A stretch of 64,000 nt of DNA from an uncultured Massilia sp. (GCA_913777025.1 CAJYQM010000086.1:52340-116339); one strand, 5' to 3'; counted from the first letter of the stretch, positions 20,801 to 29,222 are shown. The notes: generated from the sequence alone by a model not told the origin. Program-made: numbers and translations.

Positions 20801-21515
20801 GGCGCGCGCCCACGTCGGCAACATCTACGTGAACCGCAACATCGTCGGCGCCGTCGTCGGCGTCCAGCCCTTCGGCGGCGAAGGCAAGTCCGGCACCGGC
20901 CCGAAAGCCGGCGGCCCGCTCTACCTGAAGCGCCTGCAACGGGATGCGGCACCGCTGCTGGCGCACGAGCGCCGCAGCAATGCCGCGCTAGATGCGCTGC
21001 TGGCCTGGGCCCGCGCCAACGGCCAGGCGCATATCGCCACGCTGGCCGACGGCTACATGCAGACCACGCTGGACGGCGTCGAGATCGACTTGCCGGGCCC
21101 GACCGGCGAGCGCAACCGTCTCGATTTCGTGGCGCGCGGCACCGTGCTGTGCGCGGCGCATTCGGACGCCGGCCTGCTGAACCAGCTGGCGGCGGCATTC
21201 GCGACCGGCAACCGCGCGCTGGTGCTGGCCCAGGCTGGCCTGCCCGCCGGCCTGCCGGCCGAGGCGACGGCACGCCTGCGCGTCGTCAAGGCGGCCGAGC
21301 TGGATGGCCTCGACTTCGCGATGGCGCTGGTCGAAGCCGGCCTGCCGGGCCAGCTGCAGCAAACGCTGGCGGCACGCCAGGGCGCCATCGTCGGCATCCT
21401 GGACACCCGGGCCGATGCGCCGGTCGCCCTGTGGCGCCTGGTGGCCGAACGCGCCGTCTGCGTCAACACGACCGCGGCTGGCGGTAACGCAAGCCTCATG
21501 ACGATCGAGGTGTGA
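17874..21515 (+). CDS. putA: Bifunctional proline dehydrogenase / L-glutamate gamma-semialdehyde dehydrogenase
   Basis: 1213 aa with PRODH (GISIKLSALHPRYSRAQ) and ALDH (CISPWNFPLAIFTGQVAAALAAGN, ETGGQNALIVD, FDSAGQRCSALR) domains. Confidence 0.97.
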   Translation: MNIAASPATTFVPFDALQAETQGDQSPLRAAITAAYRRDETAAVEWLLSQGARPSADAHALAHRLVSAVRQKRTRSSGVDALMHEFSLSSEEGVALMCLAEALLRIPDSETADRLIADKISRGDWKKHLGESPSLFVNAATWGLLVTGKLVSSSSEKGLGAALTRLIAKGGEPLIRKGVDLAMRMLGNQFVTGQTIDEALKNSRENESRGYRYSYDMLGEAALTERDAENYHASYEAAIHAIGKASNGRGIKDGPGISIKLSALHPRYSRAQYARVMGELLPRVRRLVLLAKQYNIGINIDAEEADRLEISLDMLEALAFDADLAGFEGIGLVIQAYQKRCPFVIDYVVDLARRSGRKFMVRLVKGAYWDAEIKRAQVDGLPGYPVYTRKMYTDVSYLTCAKKLLGATDVIYAQFATHNAHTLSVIYTWAKADGVSNYEFQCLHGMGETLYDQVVGAGNLGKACRIYAPVGSHETLLAYLVRRLLENGANSSFVNQIVDESVAIDKLLTDPFEAARAASCLPHPRIPLPAALYPDGRRNSAGLDLANENVLAELGRELGQQRQYLAAPLVDGQLDAVGAINVVNPAQAADIVGQVTEATVGDVDTALQAAVVAAPSWEALGAGARADILLRVGDLFEQQQMELMALAVREAGKSLPNAIAEIREAVDFLRYYAAEVRTSGDTRALGPVTCISPWNFPLAIFTGQVAAALAAGNVVLAKPAEQTPLIAWRAVQLFHAAGVPAGVLQLLPGRGETVGAALTSDARVKAVIFTGSTEVAQLINRTLAKRASEEGCDIPLIAETGGQNALIVDSSALPEQVVQDVVSSAFDSAGQRCSALRVLFLQEDIADKTITMLKGAMQELRVGVPDRLATDIGPVIDAEAQGNLLGHIERMRGTAKQHFSLPLPAELQAQGTFVPPTVLEIGSMAELQREVFGPVLHIVRYRRADLAQVVDTINATGYGLTLGVHSRIDETIDFITARAHVGNIYVNRNIVGAVVGVQPFGGEGKSGTGPKAGGPLYLKRLQRDAAPLLAHERRSNAALDALLAWARANGQAHIATLADGYMQTTLDGVEIDLPGPTGERNRLDFVARGTVLCAAHSDAGLLNQLAAAFATGNRALVLAQAGLPAGLPAEATARLRVVKAAELDGLDFAMALVEAGLPGQLQQTLAARQGAIVGILDTRADAPVALWRLVAERAVCVNTTAAGGNASLMTIEV

Positions 21516-21570
21516 TCCACGGGGACGCCGGTCGTGCTGTAGTCCTGTAGTTTTCAATATCCCGTAAAAC

Positions 21571-22698
21571 TTGGAGGAAGACATGTTGATTGGCGTTCCC
21601 AAAGAGATCAAGAACAACGAGTACCGGGTCGGGCTCACGCCGCCCAGCGTGCACGAGCTGGTGGCGCGTGGCCACCAGGTCATCGTGCAGGCCGGCGCCG
21701 GGGCCGAGATCGGCCTGGCCGACGAGCAGTACGTGGCGGCTGGCGCCACCCTGATTCACGCCGCGCCCGAGATCTTCGGGCAGGCCGACATGATCGTGAA
21801 GGTCAAGGAACCGCAGCCAGCCGAATGCGCGATGCTGCGTCCAGGACAAATCCTGTACACCTATCTGCACCTGGCGCCGGATCCGGAGCAGACCGCGGCG
21901 CTGGTCGAATCGGGGGCGGTCTGCATCGCCTATGAAACCATCACCGGTGCCGGCGGCGGCTTGCCGCTGCTGGCGCCGATGAGCGAGGTGGCGGGGCGGA
22001 TGGCGATCCAGGCCGGCGCCAGCCACCTGGAAAAGTCGAAGGGCGGCATGGGCCTGCTGCTGGGCGGCGTGCCGGGCGTGGCGGCGGGGCACGTGGTGAT
22101 CCTCGGCGCCGGCGTGGTCGGCACCAATGCGCTGCAAATGGCCATGGGCACGGGTGCCCGCGTTACCGTGCTCGATAAAAACGTCGACCGCCTGCGCCAG
22201 CTCGACCTGGTCTACGGCAACCGTATTTCCACTCTGTATTCGAATGCCCACGCGATCGAGGAAGCGGTGCTGTCGGCCGACCTGGTGATCGGCGGCGTGC
22301 TGGTGCCGGGCGCCGCGGCGCCGAAGCTGGTCACGCGCGCCATGGTGTCGCGCATGAAGGCGGGGTCGGTCGTGGTCGACGTGGCGATCGACCAGGGTGG
22401 CTGCTTCGAGACCTCGCATCCGACCACCCACGCCGATCCGACCTTCGTCGTCGACGGCGTCGTGCACTACTGCGTGGCCAACATGCCGGGCGCGGTGGCA
22501 AGGACGTCGACCTTTGCCCTGAACAACGCCACCATCGGCCACGCCATCGCGCTGGCGAACAAAGGCTGGCAGCAGGCGCTGCGCGACGATCCGCACCTGA
22601 AGGCGGGCCTGAACGTCTGCCAGGGCAAGATCACGCACCAGGCCGTGGCCTGGGACCTGGGCTACGACTACGTGCCGGCCGACACCCTGCTGGCCTGA
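21571..22698 (+). CDS. ald: Alanine dehydrogenase
   Basis: [36 protein letters not shown]. Confidence 0.97.
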   Translation: MEEDMLIGVPKEIKNNEYRVGLTPPSVHELVARGHQVIVQAGAGAEIGLADEQYVAAGATLIHAAPEIFGQADMIVKVKEPQPAECAMLRPGQILYTYLHLAPDPEQTAALVESGAVCIAYETITGAGGGLPLLAPMSEVAGRMAIQAGASHLEKSKGGMGLLLGGVPGVAAGHVVILGAGVVGTNALQMAMGTGARVTVLDKNVDRLRQLDLVYGNRISTLYSNAHAIEEAVLSADLVIGGVLVPGAAAPKLVTRAMVSRMKAGSVVVDVAIDQGGCFETSHPTTHADPTFVVDGVVHYCVANMPGAVARTSTFALNNATIGHAIALANKGWQQALRDDPHLKAGLNVCQGKITHQAVAWDLGYDYVPADTLLA

Positions 22699-23462
22699 TT
22701 CGAACTTGCCGCCAGTTCGCGGCAGAACTGCCTGACGATATAAAACGCATAACGCGCGGCCACCGATTTCACGAAGCGCATGAAATCGGTGGCCGCGTTT
22801 TCGTTGGCGTTGTCGGAAATCGTGCGGATCACGCCGAACGGGATCCCGAGCTCGAAACACACCTGCGCCACGGCGGCGCCTTCCATCTCCACCGCCAGCA
22901 AACCCGGCAAAGCCTCGCCAAGGGCCTTTATACGCTCCCTGCCGTTCACGAACTGGTCACCGCTGGCGATGAGGCCCCGATGCAGCCGAGGCGCCTGGAG
23001 CGCGAATACGGCCTGTTCTTCGCTATCGATGACTTCCGCGAACTCGGTGTCGAGAAACGCCTGGGTGGCGTGGCCGAGCTGAAGCGCCAGCTGGCGGTCC
23101 GACAGGAAGTGGGTCTGCCCGGTCAGCGGCACCTCGTGGCGCGGGAACAGGGGACTGGCATCCATGTCGTGCTGGACCAGGGATTCGGCCACCACGACGT
23201 CGCCGACACGGATCGATGGGTCGCCGCTGCCGGCCACGCCGGTGAAGACGATGTGGGTAACACCGAACTTCTCCACAAGCAAAGTCGCCGTCATGGCAGC
23301 GGCAACCTTGCCAATTCGCGATAAAACGCACACAGCGTCGATTTCCCACAGTTTACCTAGCCAGACCTCACGCATGCCATGGATGAGCTTGTAGGGGCCT
23401 TCCATGGCTTCCACGAGGCCTTGCTGTTCTTCGTGCAGAGCGCTGATGATGCCGAGTCGCAT
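22668..23462 (-). CDS. mtnN: 5'-methylthioadenosine/S-adenosylhomocysteine nucleosidase
   Basis: MRLGIISALHEEQQGLVEAM...FTGVAGSGDPSIRVGDVVVAESLVQHDMDASP...AVEMEGAAVAQVCFE. Confidence 0.93.
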   Translation of the reverse strand: MRLGIISALHEEQQGLVEAMEGPYKLIHGMREVWLGKLWEIDAVCVLSRIGKVAAAMTATLLVEKFGVTHIVFTGVAGSGDPSIRVGDVVVAESLVQHDMDASPLFPRHEVPLTGQTHFLSDRQLALQLGHATQAFLDTEFAEVIDSEEQAVFALQAPRLHRGLIASGDQFVNGRERIKALGEALPGLLAVEMEGAAVAQVCFELGIPFGVIRTISDNANENAATDFMRFVKSVAARYAFYIVRQFCRELAASSNQASRVSAGT

Positions 23463-23650
23463 AGTTAACCTTGTCCTGGATGCGTTAACAGCCGTATACG
23501 CATGGTTTACGCCGGATGTTAAACATGGTGTTTAGAAACGATGTATACGCGTTAACGGTGTCGATGTTAACGGGCACGCAGGACGTATATCTGCCTGCGC
23601 TGCGTCTTGCACGCCACTTGTCCTGTCTTTGCTTTAGTAAACCAAGGATG

Positions 23651-23858
23651 TATATAAAAACTGGTAGTAGATAGTAAACGGCGATCCCTTCTGTGGATAA
23701 AGCCGGTTTTGCCTAGCGCATCAATGGTTTACGGTGCTTCGGATCTGCTGGAAAAACATTGTATCTGAGCAGGACATTAACTGGACAAAAAGCGGCGTTA
23801 ACCAGAAAAGTGCTGTTCTGCACATCCGATCCTGTGGATATGCAGGTGTTTTTCCACA
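23651..23858 (+). repeat. Origin-like module A
   Basis: TGTGGATAA 23692; GTTTACG 23727; TGGACAAAAAGCGG 23782; TGTGGATAT 23833; TTTTCCACA 23850. Confidence 0.85.
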
Positions 23859-24105
23859 GTCGAGCCGGATTCCAGCGGTTTTTCGCTGTTTTTCAGTAAA
23901 GGGCTGCCCTGTTTTGCAAGCTGGACCGTATGCACACCCGCGGCCAGCTTCCCTGCGATGCGTTCGCATCGCGTTCTTCCTGTAGACAAAAAAAGCGGGC
24001 AGGCCGAAGGCTTTGCCGTCAGTCCGTATCTTGACGGTCTTTGCCCTGGCGAGCCGGGTTTGTCCACGCGCGTACGCGTTGCCTGTATTAGTTAACTTGA
24101 ATAGA

Positions 24106-24310
24106 TATATAAAACTGGTAGTGATAGTAAACGCGGGCCGCGTTGTGGATAAAGCCGGTTTACTCAACAGGCTCAAGGGTTTACGTAGCAACGAAGGCGC
24201 TGAACAAGACTTGTGTCTGGCGAGGACGTTAACTGGACAAAAAGCGGGCAGTGCACAAATCCGGCAGTTCCGCACATTCGATCCTGTGGATATGCATGGG
24301 TTTATCCACA
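24106..24310 (+). repeat. Origin-like module B
   Basis: TGTGGATAA 24144; GTTTACG 24179; TGGACAAAAAGCGG 24234; TGTGGATAT 24285; TTATCCACA 24302. Confidence 0.88.
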
Positions 24311-24497
24311 ATCGCTGACGAAAAAGCATGTCTGCACCTTGCCGATACGGTTTGAAGACCGGGTTTTGCAGACCCGAGATCAGGCGATGCGATCGAAGCC
24401 GTGTTCGATGCCGCGATCGTCGGACTGGCCGAAGCCGGTTTTTTTTTGGCCCGACGCCGGATTCGAAAGCGGGGTCGTCAGGTTTACAACCAAAAGC

Positions 24498-24707
24498 TTG
24501 TATACAGAATGATGGTAATAGTTAACGTACCTGCTCTTCTGTGGATAAACCCGGTTTTGTCCACAAGATCAGGCGTTTACGTGTCGCATAAGCCGGTGGG
24601 CCGACTCTGTATGTGCCTGGTGGAAAAATTGGACAAAAATCGGCGTGGTGGAAAAAAGCCGGTTTCCTCACATTCGATACCTGTGGATATACAAATGCTT
24701 ATCCACA
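24498..24707 (+). repeat. Origin-like module C
   Basis: TGTGGATAA 24540; GTTTACG 24575; TGGACAAAAATCGG 24630; TGTGGATAT 24682; TTATCCACA 24699. Confidence 0.88.
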
Positions 24708-24875
24708 GCGCATGAACCCTCGTTCAAGGCTTGATCATCTGGTAAGCTTGCTCAACCGAAGCACGTCCGAAGTCGACTTTGCACAGATCGTGAGGCCTAC
24801 CATGGTGTTCCGCATGCTGTCGAAATTGCCGTTGCTGCATCCCGCTCACGTTAACGCCACTCTTCCACCCAGCCT

Positions 24876-26522
24876 TTGACGGGCCGGCGCGTGGAATCCG
24901 CGGGCGACTACGATTACGTCATCGTCGGTGCCGGCACGTCCGGCTGCGTGCTGGCCAACCGCCTGAGCCGCAATCCCGGCAAGCAAGTCCTGCTGATCGA
25001 AGCCGGCGGCCGCGACGATTACCTGTGGATCCACATCCCGGTCGGCTACCTGTATTGCATCGGCAATCCGCGCACCGACTGGCTGTTCCGCACCGAGGCC
25101 GATCCCGGCCTGGCTGGCCGCGCGCTGATTTATCCACGTGGGAAAGTGCTCGGCGGAAGTTCGTCGATCAACGGCATGATCTACATGCGCGGCCAGGCCG
25201 GCGATTACGATCGCTGGGCCGAACTCAGCGGCGATGCATCCTGGCGCTGGGAGAACGTGTTGCCGGTATTCAAGCGCAGCGAAGACCACCATGGCGGTGA
25301 AAACGGCATCCACGGCAGCGGCGGCGAATGGCGCGTGGAGCGCCAGCGCCTGTCCTGGAAAATCCTGGACGCGTTTCGCCAGGCCGCAGCCCAGACCGGC
25401 ATCGCCCCGATCACCGATTTCAATGGCGGCGACAATGCCGGCTGTGCCTATTTCGAAGTCAACCAGCGCCGCGGCATCCGTTTGAACACGGCGCGCGCCT
25501 TCCTGAAACCGGCCGCGATGCGGCCGAATTTGACCATCATGACCGGCTGCCATGTCGAGCGTCTGCTGCTCGAGGATACGGGGCAGGGCGTGGTTTGCCG
25601 CGGCGTCCATTTCACGGGCGGCGGCAAGGCGTTCACGGCCACGGCGCGCCGCGAAACACTGCTGGCCGCCGGCGCCATCGGTTCACCGCACATTTTGCAG
25701 TTGTCCGGGATCGGGCCGGCGCCCTTGTTGCACGCCCACGGCATCGCGCCGCGGGTCGACCTGCCCGGCGTCGGCGAGAATTTGCAGGATCATTTGCAGC
25801 TGCGCATGGTCTACCGCATCACCGGCGCGCGCTCGCTGAACACGACGGCCGCGACCTGGTACGGCAAGGCCAGGATCGGGCTGCAATACCTGTTCACGCA
25901 AAGCGGGCCGATGTCGATGGCGCCGTCGCAGCTGGGCGCCTTCGCCCGTTCCGATGCGGATCAAGCCACGCCCAACCTGCAATACCACGTGCAACCGCTG
26001 TCCCTGGAAAAATTCGGCGACCCGCTGCACGGTTTTCCGGCCTTCACCGCCAGCGTCTGCAACCTGCGTCCGAGCTCGCGCGGCCACGTGCGCATCGCCT
26101 CCAGCGACAGTCACGCGCCGCCAAAAATCACGCCGAATTACCTCAGCACGCAGCAAGACCGCAAGGTGGCGGCCGACGCGCTGGCCCTGACCCGGCGCAT
26201 CGTGGGCGCACCGGCGCTGGCGAAATACCGGCCCGAAGAGTTCAAGCCGGGGCCGCATTACCGCAGCGAGGAAGAGCTGGCCGAAGCCGCCGGCCTGATC
26301 GGCACCACGATTTTCCACCCGGTCGGCACCTGCCGCATGGGCGGCGGCCACGATCCGCTGGCCGTGGTCGACAGCCGGCTGCGCGTGAAAGGGGTAAGCG
26401 GATTGCGTGTGGTCGATGCCTCGGTCATGCCTTGTATAACCTCGGGCAACACGAATTCGCCGACGCTGATGATTGCGGAAAAGACGGCGGGGCACATCCT
26501 GGAAGAGGAGAGGGCGCCATGA
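24876..26522 (+). CDS. GMC family FAD oxidoreductase (choline/alcohol dehydrogenase-like)
   Basis: YDYVIVGAGTSGCVLANRLSRNPGKQVLLIEAG...GKVLGGSSSINGMIYMRG...GAIGSPHILQLSGIGP. Confidence 0.93.
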   Translation: MTGRRVESAGDYDYVIVGAGTSGCVLANRLSRNPGKQVLLIEAGGRDDYLWIHIPVGYLYCIGNPRTDWLFRTEADPGLAGRALIYPRGKVLGGSSSINGMIYMRGQAGDYDRWAELSGDASWRWENVLPVFKRSEDHHGGENGIHGSGGEWRVERQRLSWKILDAFRQAAAQTGIAPITDFNGGDNAGCAYFEVNQRRGIRLNTARAFLKPAAMRPNLTIMTGCHVERLLLEDTGQGVVCRGVHFTGGGKAFTATARRETLLAAGAIGSPHILQLSGIGPAPLLHAHGIAPRVDLPGVGENLQDHLQLRMVYRITGARSLNTTAATWYGKARIGLQYLFTQSGPMSMAPSQLGAFARSDADQATPNLQYHVQPLSLEKFGDPLHGFPAFTASVCNLRPSSRGHVRIASSDSHAPPKITPNYLSTQQDRKVAADALALTRRIVGAPALAKYRPEEFKPGPHYRSEEELAEAAGLIGTTIFHPVGTCRMGGGHDPLAVVDSRLRVKGVSGLRVVDASVMPCITSGNTNSPTLMIAEKTAGHILEEERAP

Positions 26523-27289
26523 GCGAAGTGGTCCTGGAAACGCGCGGTCTGAGCAAGAGTTTCAAGGGTTTTACGGCGGTGCAGGACGTCAACCTGCAGG
26601 TGCGGCGTGGCCACATCCACGCGCTGATCGGCCCGAACGGTGCCGGCAAGACCACCTGTTTCAACCTGCTCACCAAGTTCCTGGACCCGAGCGCGGGCCG
26701 TATCCTGTACCAGGGGCACGACATCACGCGCCTGAAACCGGCCCACATCGCGCGCATGGGCATCATCCGTTCCTTCCAGATCTCGGCCGTGTTTCCGCAC
26801 CTGACGGTGTTGCAGAACGTGCGCATCGGCCTGCAGCGCGCGCTCGGCACCAGTTACCACTTCTGGCGCAGCGAGCGCTCGCTCGGGCGGCTGGACGAGC
26901 AGGCGATGGCGCTGCTGGACGAGGTCGACCTGGCCGGCCTGGCCGCCACCCTCACCGCCGACCTGCCCTATGGCCGCAAGCGCGCGCTCGAGATCGCGAC
27001 CACCTTGGCCATGGCGCCGCAATTGATGCTGCTCGACGAGCCGACCCAGGGCATGGGACATGAAGACGTGCACCGGGTGACGGAACTGATCCGCAAGGTA
27101 GCGCAGGGCCGCACCGTGCTCATGGTCGAGCACAACATGCGCGTGGTGGCCGGCCTGTGCGACCGCATCACGGTGCTGCAGCGCGGCGCCGTGCTGGCCG
27201 AAGGCAGCTATGCCGAGGTGTCGCAGAATCCCCAGGTCATGGAAGCCTATATGGGCAGCGCCAGCGCCGAACTCGGAGCGCAACCATGA
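26519..27289 (+). CDS. Branched-chain amino acid-type ABC transporter ATP-binding protein (LivG-like)
   Basis: MSEVVLETRGLSKSFKGFTAVQDVNLQV...GPNGAGKTTCFNLLTKFLDPSAG; ATGA overlap with upstream gene. Confidence 0.92.
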   Translation: MSEVVLETRGLSKSFKGFTAVQDVNLQVRRGHIHALIGPNGAGKTTCFNLLTKFLDPSAGRILYQGHDITRLKPAHIARMGIIRSFQISAVFPHLTVLQNVRIGLQRALGTSYHFWRSERSLGRLDEQAMALLDEVDLAGLAATLTADLPYGRKRALEIATTLAMAPQLMLLDEPTQGMGHEDVHRVTELIRKVAQGRTVLMVEHNMRVVAGLCDRITVLQRGAVLAEGSYAEVSQNPQVMEAYMGSASAELGAQP

Positions 27290-27987
27290 CGCCGGCGCTC
27301 GAGTTGCGCCATGTCGAAGCCTGGTACGGCGAATCGCACATCCTGCATGACGTCAGCTTGACGGTAATGCCGGGCGAAGTCGTGACCCTGCTGGGCCGCA
27401 ACGGCGCCGGCCGTACCACCACGCTGCGCGCCATCATGGGCCTGGTCGGCGCCCGGCGCGGCTCGATCAAGGTGAATGGGGCCGAGACCATCGCACTGCC
27501 GACGCACCGGATTGCTCATTTGAGCGTCGGCTATTGCCCAGAAGAGCGGGGCATTTTCGCCTCGCTGTCGGCCGAGGAAAACCTGATGCTGCCCCCGAAG
27601 CTGCAGCCCGGCGGCATGACGGTCGACGAGATCTACGCGATGTTCCCGAACCTGGCCGAGCGCCGCCACAGCCAGGGCACGCGCTTGTCCGGCGGCGAGC
27701 AGCAGATGCTGGCCGTCGCGCGCATCCTGCGCACCGGGGCGCGACTGCTCTTGCTCGACGAAATCTCGGAAGGCCTGGCGCCGGTGATCGTGCAGGCACT
27801 GGCGCGCATGATCGTGGCGCTGAAGGCGCGCGGCTACACGATCGTCATGGTCGAACAGAATTTCCGCTTCGCGGCCCCGCTGGCGGACCGTTTTTATGTC
27901 ATGGAACACGGCCGTATCGTCAAGACGATCGCGGCGGATGCACTGCGGGCCGGCATGCCGGAACTGACCGAGCTGCTCGGCATATGA
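27286..27987 (+). CDS. Branched-chain amino acid-type ABC transporter ATP-binding protein (LivF-like)
   Basis: MTPALELRHVEAWYGESHILHDVSLTVMPGEVVTLLGRNGAGRTTTLRAIMGLV; Walker A ends GR-T; LSGGEQQMLAVARIL intact. Confidence 0.92.
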   Translation: MTPALELRHVEAWYGESHILHDVSLTVMPGEVVTLLGRNGAGRTTTLRAIMGLVGARRGSIKVNGAETIALPTHRIAHLSVGYCPEERGIFASLSAEENLMLPPKLQPGGMTVDEIYAMFPNLAERRHSQGTRLSGGEQQMLAVARILRTGARLLLLDEISEGLAPVIVQALARMIVALKARGYTIVMVEQNFRFAAPLADRFYVMEHGRIVKTIAADALRAGMPELTELLGI

Positions 27988-28015
27988 ATCCTCGTTACGG
28001 AGATTACGGAGACAC

Positions 28016-29218
28016 ATGATGATAATGAAACGCACGGCCATCGCCATCGCCGCCCTGTCGGCAGCCACCGGTGCCTCGGCCCAGGTATCGGGCGACACCA
28101 TCAAGATCGGCATGATCACCGACCTGTCCGGCGTCTACGCCGACATCGACGGCAACGGCGGCGCCGAAGCGGTGCGCATGGCGATCGCCGACATGGGTGG
28201 CGCCGTGGCCGGGAAAAAAGTCCAGTTCGTGGTCGCCGACCACCAGAACAAGCCGGACATCGCCGCAAGCAAAGCCCGTGAATGGTTCGACCAGCAGGGC
28301 GTCGACATGCTGATCGGCGGCACCAATTCCGGCGCCAGCCTGGCCATGGCCAAGGTCGCGCGTGAAAAGAAAAAGGTGTTCATCGCCATCGGTTCCGGCA
28401 CCGCCCAGCTGACCAACGAACAATGTTCCCCATACACCGTGCACTACGCCTACGATACCGTGGCGCTGGCGCGCGGCACCGGCGCCACGATGGTGAAGCA
28501 GGGCGGCAAGTCCTGGTATTTCCTGACCGCCGACTATGCCTTTGGCCAGTCCCTCGAAAAGGATACGGGCGACGTCATCAAGGCCAATGGCGGCGCCGTG
28601 CTCGGCAGCGTCAAGCACCCGTTGTCGGCCTCCGACTTCTCGTCCTTCCTGCTGCAGGCGCAGGCCTCGAAAGCCCAGGTGCTGGGCCTGGCGAACGCCG
28701 GCGGCGACTTCATCAATGCGGTCAAGGCGGCCAATGAATTCGGGCTGACGAAGAAGATGAAGGTGGCCGGATTGCTGGTCTTCATCAACGACATCCACAC
28801 GCTGGGCCTGAACACGACGCAAGGCTTGTACCTGACCGACGGCTGGTACTGGGACATGAACGACGCCACCCGCGCCTGGGCCAAGCGCTATATGGCGAAG
28901 ATGAAGAAGCAGCCGTCGATGCTGCAGGCCGCGGATTACTCGGCCGCGAGCAACTACCTGAACGCGGTCAAGGCCGTGGGCACGGACGACGCCGACAAGG
29001 TCATGGCCCAACTCAAGAAGACCCGCATCAACGACATGTTCACGAAGAACGGCGAGATCCGCCCCGACGGCCGCATGGTCTACGACATGGTCTTGATGCA
29101 GGTAAAAACGCCGAAGGAATCGAAGGGGCCGTGGGACTACTACAAGGTGGTGGCGACCATTCCCGGCGCCCAGGCCTACACGACCAAGGCGGAAACCAAG
29201 TGCAGCTTGTGGAAGTAA
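28016..29218 (+). CDS. ABC transporter substrate-binding protein (LivK-like)
   Basis: Signal peptide; GDTIKIGMITDLSGVYADIDGNGGAEAVRMAIADMGG. Confidence 0.92.
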   Translation: MMIMKRTAIAIAALSAATGASAQVSGDTIKIGMITDLSGVYADIDGNGGAEAVRMAIADMGGAVAGKKVQFVVADHQNKPDIAASKAREWFDQQGVDMLIGGTNSGASLAMAKVAREKKKVFIAIGSGTAQLTNEQCSPYTVHYAYDTVALARGTGATMVKQGGKSWYFLTADYAFGQSLEKDTGDVIKANGGAVLGSVKHPLSASDFSSFLLQAQASKAQVLGLANAGGDFINAVKAANEFGLTKKMKVAGLLVFINDIHTLGLNTTQGLYLTDGWYWDMNDATRAWAKRYMAKMKKQPSMLQAADYSAASNYLNAVKAVGTDDADKVMAQLKKTRINDMFTKNGEIRPDGRMVYDMVLMQVKTPKESKGPWDYYKVVATIPGAQAYTTKAETKCSLWK

Positions 29219-29222
29219 GACC

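Larger units (their letters stand above)
23463..24875. other. Candidate replication origin (oriC) or origin-like DnaA/GTWWAC regulatory region
   Basis: No credible CDS; 5 perfect TTATCCACA boxes plus 5 one-mismatch boxes; 21 GTWWAC hexamers; three spacing-conserved modules; parS, parAB and mnmG synteny. Confidence 0.72.

Noticed and set aside
23721-24329. 202-aa minus-strand ORF and other short ORFs inside the 23.5-24.8 kb region
   Set aside because: Composition is not protein-like and its internal repeats simply reflect the duplicated DNA modules; it lies across DnaA boxes with no family resemblance.
23463-24875. Interpretation of the module array as a plasmid-type iteron origin
   Set aside because: No Rep gene nearby; the repeats are DnaA boxes/GTWWAC words with long spacing, and the flanks are core chromosomal genes.
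25024-25040. DnaA-box-like CTGTGGATCCACA at 25 kb
   Set aside because: Inside the GMC oxidoreductase coding sequence and not a TTATNCACA match; probably coincidental.
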